Assembly: GCA_014729955.1 (NCBI GenBank)
Contig: WJJA01000235.1
Span: 1 to 5,527, forward strand
Length of the DNA: 5,527 nucleotides
Reading direction: 5' to 3'
Source of the DNA: a bacterium
Lineage (GTDB): Bacteria > Electryoneota > Electryoneia > Electryoneales > Electryoneaceae
This document shows positions 1 to 5,527 of the stretch, in pieces. The position numbers were made by a program, and so were the translations under genes. Positions within the stretch are counted from its first letter, which is position 1; every line of letters starts with the position of its first letter. Below the pieces are notes generated by a model that ran no database searches, was not told the DNA's origin, and saw only the letters and a program-made list of their open reading frames with translations.

Positions 1-1
1 C

Positions 2-1357
2 AGCGAAACGCAGGATTCCGTATCCTATCGTGCGATTGTGCGAAAGGTTGTTGCCCGACGTGACAGTGTGCTGCTGGACGGCAGCAAGCCAATGCTGTGG
101 AAACCTCCACGGTTGCCGTACGAGATGAACTCGCTCCGTTTCTATTTCACGATCCCGCGTTATGACGCCCCGGAAGCGAAACGATACCAGTATCGACTGG
201 TAGGACTGACTGACACCTGGTCGACCTGGACCGAAGAGACCTATCGTGACTTTAACAGTCTTCCCGAGGGACGGTACCGTTTCGAGGTGAGGGGGTACGA
301 CGTGTACTACTTCACCAGTGAGGTCGGATCGTACGAATTCATCATCCTGCCGCCCTGGTATCGTACATGGTGGGCCTATCTGCTTTATGCGTTCGCGGCG
401 GGGGGGGTGCTCTGGGGTGCGGTGCAGTGGCGGATGCGAGCCATGGTCGCGAAGAACCGGCGCCTGGAAGAACTGGTGGAACAGCGCACTCGGCAGCTCG
501 CTGAAGCGAACGAGGAAATCCAGCGGTACAACGAGGAGCTGGAGCAGATGCTGGAGGAGCGCACCCGTCACCTGATCCTGAGCGAACGGCAGGCGGCGTT
601 CGGGCAGATGGTGCAGGGGATTGTGCATAACCTGAAGAATCCGCTTTCCGCCGGGACGATGAGCACCGGGGTGATCCGTGACGCTTTGAAAAAGGCCGAA
701 GAGAATCACGATGAGACCCTTGAGGACGTCAAACGGACCAACCGCAATTTGATGCGTGCCGTGAACCAGGCGGTCGGTTGGATCGAACGTGCAAACCAGA
801 ACTTGAATGATATGATTACTTCGCTGCTGACAAAGAGCCGCTCAGACAAATCCGCGGATCGCCGGGTGATCGACCTGAACGACCTGCTCGCCAACGAAAT
901 CGCATTCCTGCAAGCGGACAAGCGTTTCAAAAAAATGAAGAAGAAGCATGTCAAACTGTCCAAAGATCCGCTACGCGTGGATGTTGTACCCGGGGAGATG
1001 GCGCAGGTCTTTCAGAACATCGTGGGTAACGCGCTCGACGCGATGCACGACAGCAAGGATCCGTACCTGGCAATCGAGACGTTCCACCGAGACGGCTGTG
1101 CAGTGGTGATTATCTCCGACGCCGGGCCGGGCATTCCGGAGGAGATCCGCCAGAAGGTCTTTGATCCCTTCTTCACGACCAAGTCACCGTTGCTGGATGA
1201 AGAGTCGGATGCGGATGAACCGAAGGGTACCGGACTGGGCTTGTGGATGTGCCGTCAGGCGGTGGAAAGCTTTGACGGTACCATCCAGCTTGAAACCGAA
1301 GAGGGGAAGGGGACATCGTTCCGGATTTCCATCCCGCTCGCGAAAAGTGGTGACTGA
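2..1357 (+). CDS. Y_Y_Y-domain sensor histidine kinase, 5'-truncated by the window edge
   Basis: This is a membrane sensor kinase that autophosphorylates on His and would pass phosphate to a response regulator not present here. The frame is open from base 2, giving 451 visible residues. The GTG at 38 is unlikely to be the start, because the residues around it already look like the linker that precedes a Y_Y_Y domain. Visible order: Y_Y_Y beta-sandwich (about 40-115, with NSLRFYF, the Tyr-rich YQYRL and LPEGRYRFEVRGYD); PPWYRTWW and one membrane helix (about 119-143); coiled coil (about 150-192); H-box IVHNLKNPL with His209 (bases 626-628); long DHp hairpin; N-box QNIVGNALDA (about 338-347); G1 DAGPGI (373-378); F-box FDPFFTTK; G2 GTGLGL (409-414). 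In this family the missing N-terminus usually carries a periplasmic beta-propeller, which is inferred here. Oddities are Asn instead of Glu/Asp after the His and an acidic insertion in the ATP lid. Kinase identity is secure; the ligand is unknown. Confidence 0.95.
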   Translation, partial: SETQDSVSYRAIVRKVVARRDSVLLDGSKPMLWKPPRLPYEMNSLRFYFTIPRYDAPEAKRYQYRLVGLTDTWSTWTEETYRDFNSLPEGRYRFEVRGYDVYYFTSEVGSYEFIILPPWYRTWWAYLLYAFAAGGVLWGAVQWRMRAMVAKNRRLEELVEQRTRQLAEANEEIQRYNEELEQMLEERTRHLILSERQAAFGQMVQGIVHNLKNPLSAGTMSTGVIRDALKKAEENHDETLEDVKRTNRNLMRAVNQAVGWIERANQNLNDMITSLLTKSRSDKSADRRVIDLNDLLANEIAFLQADKRFKKMKKKHVKLSKDPLRVDVVPGEMAQVFQNIVGNALDAMHDSKDPYLAIETFHRDGCAVVIISDAGPGIPEEIRQKVFDPFFTTKSPLLDEESDADEPKGTGLGLWMCRQAVESFDGTIQLETEEGKGTSFRISIPLAKSGD

Positions 1358-1416
1358 GGGGGGTGTGTTGTTTCGCGGGCAGTGGAAGTGACCGGATCGG
1401 AAACGCACGCCCTACC

Positions 1417-1445
1417 CTGCTTCAAGCCGTGGTCCGGGCTACATG
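1417..1445 (+). repeat. Diverged copy of an intergenic repeat (flanks only)
   Basis: CTGCTTC followed after 9 nt by TCCGGGCTACATG. The same two flanks, in the same order and strand, occur at 4035-4069, where they enclose most of a perfect palindrome. This copy has a shorter, non-palindromic middle. It lies in the 103-nt gap between the convergent kinase and acyltransferase genes. I see no convincing terminator stem with a T-tract in this gap. Confidence 0.45.
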
Positions 1446-1460
1446 CAGAACGGACACAGC

Positions 1461-2348
1461 CTACTTCGCTGTCTGTATCAAGCGGTTGAGGGCGCGGTCG
1501 ACCGATTCCATCACCGCGGGCAGGGCGGATTGGCCGGCCGTTGCATCTCCGGGAGCGCAGAAAAGACCGCCGGTTTCAACGTGGACGATGGTTTTCTGCA
1601 ACGGTTTGAATATGAATTGCAGCATCGCGAGGACTTGTTCGCGTCGAACAGCATCTTGAATGAAAAGCTGCAACGGTAATGCTCGCGTTCGCTTCGAAAA
1701 GACTCCACCGACAACCATCGGCAGGAACACGGCATCTCTTGCATGCCGTACCAGCAGGTCCATGCTTTTTGACCAACCCGCACGAAGCCGTACTGCCTCC
1801 GGACGGTAGACCGGGTCCGGCTCAATCCGTCCCGCCGGAAACAGCAGCAGCGCCCCTCCGGAACGGAGGCTGCGGATGCCGCGACGAAGGGTCGAACCCC
1901 GGAACCTTTCGGAGGTTTCCAGGTAGAGGATCTGCCGGGAAACGTTCGGCAGCGCGGTCAGAAACGGATTCCGCTCGGCGATCACAAGCAGGTCGTCCCG
2001 TTCGATCAGAGATAACAGGACCAGTGTATCAGTCATGCCCGGATGATTCGAGATAATCAGCAACGGGCCGGAGCGTGGTACGTCCATCATGTTATCCGGG
2101 CAGCAGATGTCCACCTCGAATTCGTGCAACAGCCGCCGGGCGGCCTCGGCGAGACCGTACCGTGCGGTATCCGCATCGAACCGTGCCACGGACTCTGTGA
2201 AGCGCCGGATCATCGGCATCGCAAGACGCACAGCCCATCGTGCGGCACTGCCGCGCGGAGGCAGGGCGAGCGCACGGAGAAGGTCACGAATGGTAGCACG
2301 TTTGAGGTCACGCAGCACGACGGGATCCCACGGCCGGGTTTCGGTCAT
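1461..2348 (-). CDS. PlsC-type (LPLAT superfamily) acyltransferase
   Basis: A 295-residue protein of the lysophospholipid acyltransferase superfamily, which moves an acyl chain from acyl-CoA or acyl-ACP to a lipid or glycolipid hydroxyl at the inner membrane. Motif I is NHPGMTDTL with the HX4D pair His102/Asp107. The motif III region is LLLFPAGRIEPDP (about 167-179), with Ala where classical PlsC has Glu (FPEG). The region after it (about 205-215, VFLPMVVGGVF) matches the late beta-strand block of the fold. No clear N-terminal membrane helix is visible, so peripheral membrane binding is likely. ATG at 2348 is supported by GGGGAG at 2357-2362, 8 nt upstream and inside the 3' end of the flippase gene. 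The stop of that gene is only 3 nt away, so the two genes are probably co-transcribed and translationally coupled. The substrate cannot be read from the sequence; an envelope lipid or lipid-linked glycan is inferred from the neighbour. Confidence 0.88.
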   Translation of the reverse strand: MTETRPWDPVVLRDLKRATIRDLLRALALPPRGSAARWAVRLAMPMIRRFTESVARFDADTARYGLAEAARRLLHEFEVDICCPDNMMDVPRSGPLLIISNHPGMTDTLVLLSLIERDDLLVIAERNPFLTALPNVSRQILYLETSERFRGSTLRRGIRSLRSGGALLLFPAGRIEPDPVYRPEAVRLRAGWSKSMDLLVRHARDAVFLPMVVGGVFSKRTRALPLQLFIQDAVRREQVLAMLQFIFKPLQKTIVHVETGGLFCAPGDATAGQSALPAVMESVDRALNRLIQTAK

Positions 2349-2351
2349 CGA

Positions 2352-3827
2352 TCAGTCTCCCCGGTGAAGACCGAGCAAACGTCGCAACGCAGCCCATTCA
2401 CCGCGATCCAGGTAGCCCAGCAGCAGAAGCAGAACCGGAAAGGCGGCGGTTAGTCCGATACGCTCCCGGATACCGTGCAGGAAATCAAACGATTGATGCA
2501 GTTTCAGCAGCAGCAGCACGGTCAAGCCGGCGAGACCGACACGGTACCAGGGGAAACGGATCGGGTAGAGCCGTTGGTTGGTGCCGAGTGTGAGCAGGGC
2601 GAGCAGGGCATACCCTGCGAGGGTGCCCCACGCTGCCCCGGCGATGCCGTGCAGGGGAATCCACCAGAGCATCAGAAGGATTTGTACGACCGCCGCGGCA
2701 GCGAGCAGGATCGGGAAGACCCAGGTTTTGTCGCGCAGGTTCGCGCCGGCGGAGAAGACATAGAAGATGCCGTAGAACGGCGCGGCAAAGGCCAGCACTC
2801 CAACTTGCGGCACGGCGGCATGGTAAAGCGGGTTCTTTCCCAGCAGCAAAGCCGCTTCCGGGGCGAACAGGGTCAGTGCCAGGCAGAAGGCGAGCGACAG
2901 GGTCCAGATATAGCCCATGGAACGGGCATAAAGCGGGCGGGGATCTTCATTTTCCTTGCGAGCACGAAACAGCAGCGGTCCGAATGCGATGGTGAACGGC
3001 ATAATCACCATCACCATCGCGATGAAGGAGATCCGCAGTGCGAAGCCGAACAGGGCGACATCGGCTTCTGAGCCGAGGAAACGCAGCATCACCTGCCCCA
3101 GGCTGTTGAGCAGCCAGAAGGTGAAATCGTTCGCAAGCAGCGGCGCCGCGAAGAGCAGGACGGGCTTCCAGCCGGCGGTCCAGGATTCACCCTTCATGCG
3201 ACCGCGCAACATTGGCACAAACGCCAGCGCCAGTAGAGCGTTGGTAGCAGCGAGCGCGAGGGTAACGCCGGGAAGACCGAATCCCAACGGTATCAGGAAA
3301 AGGGCGTTCAAACCGATCAGCAGGAAGAACTTGGCGGTATTGAAAGCAAGGAAGGATTTCCACCGTCCTTCGGCTCGCATCAGGGCGAGTGGAACGATGG
3401 TCAATGTGTTTGAACTGACGGCGATGGCGATATGAATGCCTTCGATGAAGAGGCCGTCTTTGCCGGTGAGTGCGTACGTCCAGAACGCGCTTCCCGCGGC
3501 GAGCATCGCTCCCCCGGCAATGGCGGCCGTGAGGGTGATGCGGAACATGCGCCCGACGACACGCTCGCGCTCGTCGTCACTCTGCGCGGCCAGGTAGAAG
3601 CGAAAGAACGCGGTTGCGAGACCGAGATTGAAGAGCACAATGCCGATGTTCAGCGCGACCTGCAGAAGCGTCCAGGACGCATACTCCGACACGCTCAAAA
3701 AGTGGGTGTTGGTGTGCAGACGGACGAGAATCAGCTGACTCAGGGGCCGCACGAGGGTGCTTAGACCAAACACGACGGTGTGCCCGGCGAGCAGACGGAA
3801 AAAGCGTGCGGTGACGGTTGGAGCCAT
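2352..3827 (-). CDS. Polysaccharide-type flippase (Wzx/PST, MOP superfamily)
   Basis: A 491-residue, very hydrophobic protein with about 14 predicted membrane helices (roughly 12-36, 50-78, 95-120, 129-150, 163-182, 184-206, 221-245, 257-287, 305-325, 337-360, 367-390, 394-416, 429-446, 457-472). Family hallmarks are the SVSEYASWTLLQ segment after helix 1, RAEGRWKSFLAFNTAK in the middle, the Gly/Pro-rich IPLGFGLPGVT turn, and GIAGAAWGTLAGY near the C-terminus. Members flip lipid-linked oligosaccharides across the inner membrane. Length and topology are normal. I chose ATG at 3827: it has GGGAAGG 9 nt upstream and leads straight into the first helix. An upstream in-frame ATG at 3941 would add 38 Arg-rich residues with no family resemblance and has a poorer ribosome site. 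It is the first gene of a two-gene minus-strand operon with the acyltransferase. Substrate unknown: O-antigen, capsule, exopolysaccharide and teichuronic-like precursors are all possible. Confidence 0.88.
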   Translation of the reverse strand: MAPTVTARFFRLLAGHTVVFGLSTLVRPLSQLILVRLHTNTHFLSVSEYASWTLLQVALNIGIVLFNLGLATAFFRFYLAAQSDDERERVVGRMFRITLTAAIAGGAMLAAGSAFWTYALTGKDGLFIEGIHIAIAVSSNTLTIVPLALMRAEGRWKSFLAFNTAKFFLLIGLNALFLIPLGFGLPGVTLALAATNALLALAFVPMLRGRMKGESWTAGWKPVLLFAAPLLANDFTFWLLNSLGQVMLRFLGSEADVALFGFALRISFIAMVMVIMPFTIAFGPLLFRARKENEDPRPLYARSMGYIWTLSLAFCLALTLFAPEAALLLGKNPLYHAAVPQVGVLAFAAPFYGIFYVFSAGANLRDKTWVFPILLAAAAVVQILLMLWWIPLHGIAGAAWGTLAGYALLALLTLGTNQRLYPIRFPWYRVGLAGLTVLLLLKLHQSFDFLHGIRERIGLTAAFPVLLLLLGYLDRGEWAALRRLLGLHRGD

Positions 3828-3836
3828 GGACGATTG

Positions 3837-3843
3837 CCTTCCC
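3837..3843 (-). promoter_or_regulatory. Ribosome binding site deciding the flippase start
   Basis: GGGAAGG on the minus strand, 9 nt before the ATG at 3827. The competing upstream ATG at 3941 has only AAGG about 3 nt away, which is too close for efficient use. Confidence 0.55.
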
Positions 3844-4034
3844 GGTTTGCCTGAAGGTATTCTTTCGCTTCGACATCGTGCAAGCGGACGTCCGGCTTTC
3901 CCTTGAGCCGGCAGGCCCTTTCTTTCGCAACGCTGAGACATGTACCTTGCCGGCGCGGAGGCGCGTTGCAGGGTTCGCCGGTGTCCGGCTGACGGGCGGT
4001 CTGCCCCACTCGGTGAAGGGTTTTACCGGGCAAA

Positions 4035-4069
4035 CTGCTTCCCCGGAGTCGGCGACTCCGGGCTACATG
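4035..4069 (+). repeat. Palindrome-centred copy of the intergenic repeat
   Basis: CTGCTTC, then 15 nt, then TCCGGGCTACATG. The copy at 1417-1445 has the same flanks with a 9-nt middle. The palindrome at 4042-4062 covers nearly all of the interior here. Conserved ends with a variable stem-forming middle suggest a REP-like dispersed element more than two unrelated sites, but two copies are too few to define a family. Confidence 0.45.
4042..4062. repeat. Perfect 21-nt palindrome (10-bp arms, 1-nt centre)
   Basis: Arms CCCGGAGTCG and CGACTCCGGG are separated by a single G. It ends 5 nt before the extended -10 element at 4068-4076, so it would overlap the -35 region of that promoter. It may be an operator for the downstream dehydrogenase gene or the stem of a dispersed repeat. 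The resemblance of its flanks to 1417-1445 favours the repeat reading. There is no T-tract after it, so it is not a simple terminator. Confidence 0.7.
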
Positions 4070-4076
4070 TTAGAAT
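4068..4076 (+). promoter_or_regulatory. Candidate extended -10 promoter of the dehydrogenase gene
   Basis: TGTTAGAAT matches the extended -10 pattern TGnTATAAT with one mismatch. Transcription would begin near 4083, giving a leader of about 30 nt before the ATG at 4113. No good -35 hexamer lies 16-18 nt upstream, where the GC-rich palindrome sits; extended -10 promoters can work without one. The 10-nt palindrome AGAATATTCT (4072-4081) overlaps it. Confidence 0.4.
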
Positions 4077-4100
4077 ATTCTGGGGATTTGAACGATTTCC

Positions 4101-4105
4101 GGGAG
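4101..4105 (+). promoter_or_regulatory. Ribosome binding site deciding the dehydrogenase start
   Basis: GGGAG lies 7 nt before ATG at 4113 but only 4 nt before the adjacent GTG at 4110. The spacing favours ATG, making the protein one residue shorter than the longest open frame. Confidence 0.55.
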
Positions 4106-4112
4106 TGCCGTG

Positions 4113-5081
4113 ATGGAGGAGAAGGTTCGAGTCGGAGTAATCGGTGTGGGACGGCTGGGCCGCTTCCACACGCAGAAATATGCCGCGAATCCGGGCGCCG
4201 AGCTGGTCGGGGTGCATGATTCAAATCCCCAGCAGGGCGGGAAGGTGGCAGAAGAGAACAGTTGCCGTTTCTTCGACAGCATTGATCAGCTGCTTGCCGG
4301 CGTGCAGGCGGTGTCGATTGCGGTACCGACGACTCTGCACCATGAAATCGGCCTGCGTGCACTCGAAGCCGGTTGTCATGTTCTGATGGAAAAGCCGATT
4401 GCGGCGGCCTCGTCCGAAGCGCGTGAGCTGGTTGAATATGCCGAGCAGAAGGGCTTGTGGCTCCAGGTGGGGCATATTGAGCGGTTTAATCCTGCGGTTA
4501 CCGCGCTTCACGGTCTTGAACCGGCCCCGAAATTTGTCGAAGCGCACCGTCTCGCCCCCTATTCGCCACGTGGGGCCGATGTAAGCGTGATCCACGACCT
4601 CATGATTCACGATATCGATGTGTTGCTCTACCTGATGGGACGCGAGGTAGAGCGTGTCGATGCATCCGGTGTGCCGGTGGTCTCTTCCACGGCGGACATT
4701 GCCAACGCGCGCGTGAATTTCTCCGGCAAACGTGTCGCCAACCTCACTGCCAGTCGTATCTCGCTGAAGAAACTGCGCAAGTTTCGCTTCTTCCAGGAAG
4801 ATGCCTACATCTCGCTCGATTTCGAGAAGAAGCGTGCGGAGATCTATCGCCGTGTTCCAAGGGGTACGCCGAAGTCATTACCGATTCCGGGTGCGGACGA
4901 CAAGGATTTGCGTGTGTTGACCAGGAAGACGCGCGCGAAGAAAAATGACGATGCGCTGGCTCGTGAAACCGATTCGTTCCTGCAGTCGGTGCGTGAAAAC
5001 CGTCCACCGGCCGTGGACGGGGCAACCGCGTTGACCGCTCTTGAGGTGGTGGAGGAAATCGCACGGCAATGCGAGATGTAA
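4113..5081 (+). CDS. Gfo/Idh/MocA-family NAD(P)-dependent oxidoreductase, possible UDP-sugar 3-dehydrogenase
   Basis: A 322-residue cytosolic dehydrogenase of normal family length. The N-terminal Rossmann fold (1-120) begins VRVGVIGVGRLGRFH with the dinucleotide Gly residues 11, 13 and 16, followed by the strand AELVGVHD and its acidic end. MEKPIA carries the family Glu-Lys-Pro (93-95), with the Lys near the cofactor and substrate. The C-terminal alpha/beta domain includes GHIERFNPAV (120-129) and the active-site helix DLMIHDIDVLLYL with the catalytic-type pair Asp162/His166. The combination HIERFNPAV plus DVSVIHDLMIHDID resembles, from memory, Gfo/Idh proteins encoded beside lipid A genes, including GnnA-type UDP-GlcNAc 3-dehydrogenases. 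That assignment is an inference, since no lpx or aminotransferase gene is in the window. It is divergent from the flippase operon, monocistronic here, and ends 10 nt before a strong hairpin terminator. Confidence 0.9.
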   Translation: MEEKVRVGVIGVGRLGRFHTQKYAANPGAELVGVHDSNPQQGGKVAEENSCRFFDSIDQLLAGVQAVSIAVPTTLHHEIGLRALEAGCHVLMEKPIAAASSEARELVEYAEQKGLWLQVGHIERFNPAVTALHGLEPAPKFVEAHRLAPYSPRGADVSVIHDLMIHDIDVLLYLMGREVERVDASGVPVVSSTADIANARVNFSGKRVANLTASRISLKKLRKFRFFQEDAYISLDFEKKRAEIYRRVPRGTPKSLPIPGADDKDLRVLTRKTRAKKNDDALARETDSFLQSVRENRPPAVDGATALTALEVVEEIARQCEM

Positions 5082-5091
5082 GCGGGACGGC

Positions 5092-5120
5092 AAGGCAGCC
5101 CGGCGGGGGCGGGCTGCCTT
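5092..5120 (+). terminator. Hairpin terminator after the dehydrogenase gene
   Basis: An 11-bp perfect stem, AAGGCAGCCCG / CGGGCTGCCTT, with a 7-nt loop GCGGGGG, beginning 10 nt after the TAA. The tail is pyrimidine-rich (CTATCCC) and not a clean T-run, because the mobile element begins at 5125. Without the element the tail would read CTATCCCTCTTCC. The symmetric A/T ends of the stem would let it act for the convergent minus-strand gene as well. Confidence 0.8.
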
Positions 5121-5124
5121 CTAT

Positions 5125-5142
5125 CCCGGATGTTTCATGAAT
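5125..5142 (+). repeat. Left terminal inverted repeat of the MITE-like element
   Basis: CCCGGATGTTTCATGAAT. It matches the reverse complement of 5352-5369 at 15 of 18 positions, with differences at positions 8, 14 and 17. Confidence 0.65.
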
Positions 5143-5351
5143 GAAGAGATCTTTCTTCTCTAAAAACTATATTAACAATAAGATGATCTCACGACATGCA
5201 GTTTTTCTCCGGCAGAGCTTGTGTCCAGGCCAAACTCATTTCTTCATTCCCGCTTCGGGCGGTCCCAACTACGTCATCTGCTTTGTTGCGAAGGATTCGC
5301 GGTATGGCAATACAGCTTCATTCTGCGCGCCTCGCATCTGACGCAGTTTGA

Positions 5352-5369
5352 ACTCGTGAAATATCCGGG
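5352..5369 (-). repeat. Right terminal inverted repeat of the MITE-like element
   Basis: Read on the minus strand it is CCCGGATATTTCACGAGT. Its outer edge directly abuts the second CTAT copy, which contains the stop codon (TAG on the minus strand) of the neighbouring gene. Confidence 0.65.
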
Positions 5370-5527
5370 CTATCCCTCTTCCATGACCTCGGTAAGTGCG
5401 GTGTGCAGCTCTTCCGGCCTGCGTGTGCCGATCATGGTCACTTTCCCGTTTTTACGCTGGATGCGCACGGCATCGCTACCGGCGACGGTGAAGGCCCACC
5501 CTTCGCCGGTCCAGCGAATCCCCCAGC
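5370..5527 (-). CDS. C-terminal part of a conserved hypothetical protein (possible PH-like membrane protein)
   Basis: The minus-strand frame is open from the right edge to a TAG at 5370-5372, giving 51 complete codons; the start lies outside the window. The visible protein begins WGIRWTGEGWAFTV, continues with AVRIQRKNGKVTMIGTRRP and ends in an amphipathic helix-like EELHTALTEVMEEG. Alternating hydrophobic strands followed by a C-terminal helix suit a small PH-like beta-fold. From memory, similar GIR.T..GWA....G..AV endings occur in short bacterial proteins with N-terminal membrane helices, annotated only as hypothetical. The other two minus-strand frames hit stops within this stretch, and codon use looks coding. 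It converges on the dehydrogenase gene. Function unknown; the PH-like reading is tentative. Confidence 0.72.
   Translation of the reverse strand, partial: WGIRWTGEGWAFTVAGSDAVRIQRKNGKVTMIGTRRPEELHTALTEVMEEG

Larger units (their letters stand above)
5125..5369. mobile_element. 245-bp MITE-like non-autonomous element
   Basis: The ends are imperfect inverted repeats, 15 of 18 bases matching with all three differences transitions, and the outer 7 bp CCCGGAT / ATCCGGG are perfect. Immediately outside both ends stands CTAT (5121-5124 and 5370-5373), a likely 4-bp target duplication. No transposase is encoded; the only notable open frame (5141-5341, 66 codons) has no recognisable domain. The left half is visibly richer in A+T than the flanking genes. 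Ends starting with CC and a 4-bp duplication recall, from memory, IS1380-family features, but the parent family is not established. It lies between two convergent genes and disrupts neither. Its copy number in the genome is the decisive test. Confidence 0.62.

Noticed and set aside
38..40. GTG as the start of the histidine kinase
   Set aside because: The frame is open to the window edge, and the residues before and after it match the continuous linker usually found between a beta-propeller and the Y_Y_Y domain.
1432..1455. A possible stem GTCCG...CGGAC as a terminator between the kinase and acyltransferase genes
   Set aside because: Only 5 bp around a 14-nt loop, with no T-tract in either direction.
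2503..2520. A CAG trinucleotide run
   Set aside because: Short, and explained by consecutive CTG leucine codons in a membrane helix of the flippase.
2475..3071. A 198-codon plus-strand frame opposite the flippase gene
   Set aside because: It is rich in Gln, Glu and Gly in the way expected of the antisense of a membrane protein; the minus-strand frame explains the sequence fully.
3855..3883. A sigma70-like promoter for the flippase operon on the minus strand (TTGCAC, then an ATACCT-like -10)
   Set aside because: Only about half of each hexamer matches consensus; too weak to annotate.
3828..3941. A 38-residue N-terminal extension of the flippase
   Set aside because: It is Arg-rich, lacks a membrane helix or family resemblance and has a worse ribosome site than the ATG at 3827.
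5141..5341. A 66-codon plus-strand open frame inside the MITE-like element
   Set aside because: No recognisable domain, no convincing ribosome site, and it lies wholly between the terminal repeats in lower-GC sequence; a chance frame is more likely.

Overview
The window reads as a piece of a moderately GC-rich chromosome from a Gram-negative-type environmental bacterium. The evidence is a sensor kinase of the Y_Y_Y/beta-propeller kind, a polysaccharide-type flippase, a PlsC-type acyltransferase and a sugar-nucleotide-type dehydrogenase. Sensors of this build are common in the FCB superphylum and in Acidobacteria-like lineages, but I cannot name a phylum from this stretch alone.

Layout: (1) 2-1357, plus strand: the 3' part of a large membrane histidine kinase whose N-terminus lies off the left edge. 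(2) 1358-1460: a short convergent gap with one half of a dispersed repeat and no clear terminator. (3) 3827 to 1461, minus strand: a tight two-gene operon with the flippase first, then the acyltransferase, 3 nt apart. (4) 3828-4112: a divergent intergenic region holding a perfect 21-nt palindrome, a second copy of the repeat flanks and an extended -10 promoter. (5) 4113-5081, plus strand: a Gfo/Idh/MocA oxidoreductase. (6) 5092-5120: a strong terminator hairpin. (7) 5125-5369: a 245-bp non-coding element with 18-bp imperfect terminal inverted repeats and a 4-bp flanking duplication, best read as a MITE-like insertion. (8) 5370-5527, minus strand: the C-terminal 51 codons of a further gene with no start codon in the window.

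The flippase, acyltransferase and dehydrogenase fit together as envelope glycolipid or polysaccharide functions. The dehydrogenase most resembles, from memory, the Gfo/Idh proteins found next to lipid A genes, but no lpx gene is visible, so this link is an inference. I see no defence, secretion or otherwise novel multi-gene system. The most notable find is the small mobile element, which landed exactly between a terminator and the stop codon of the convergent gene.
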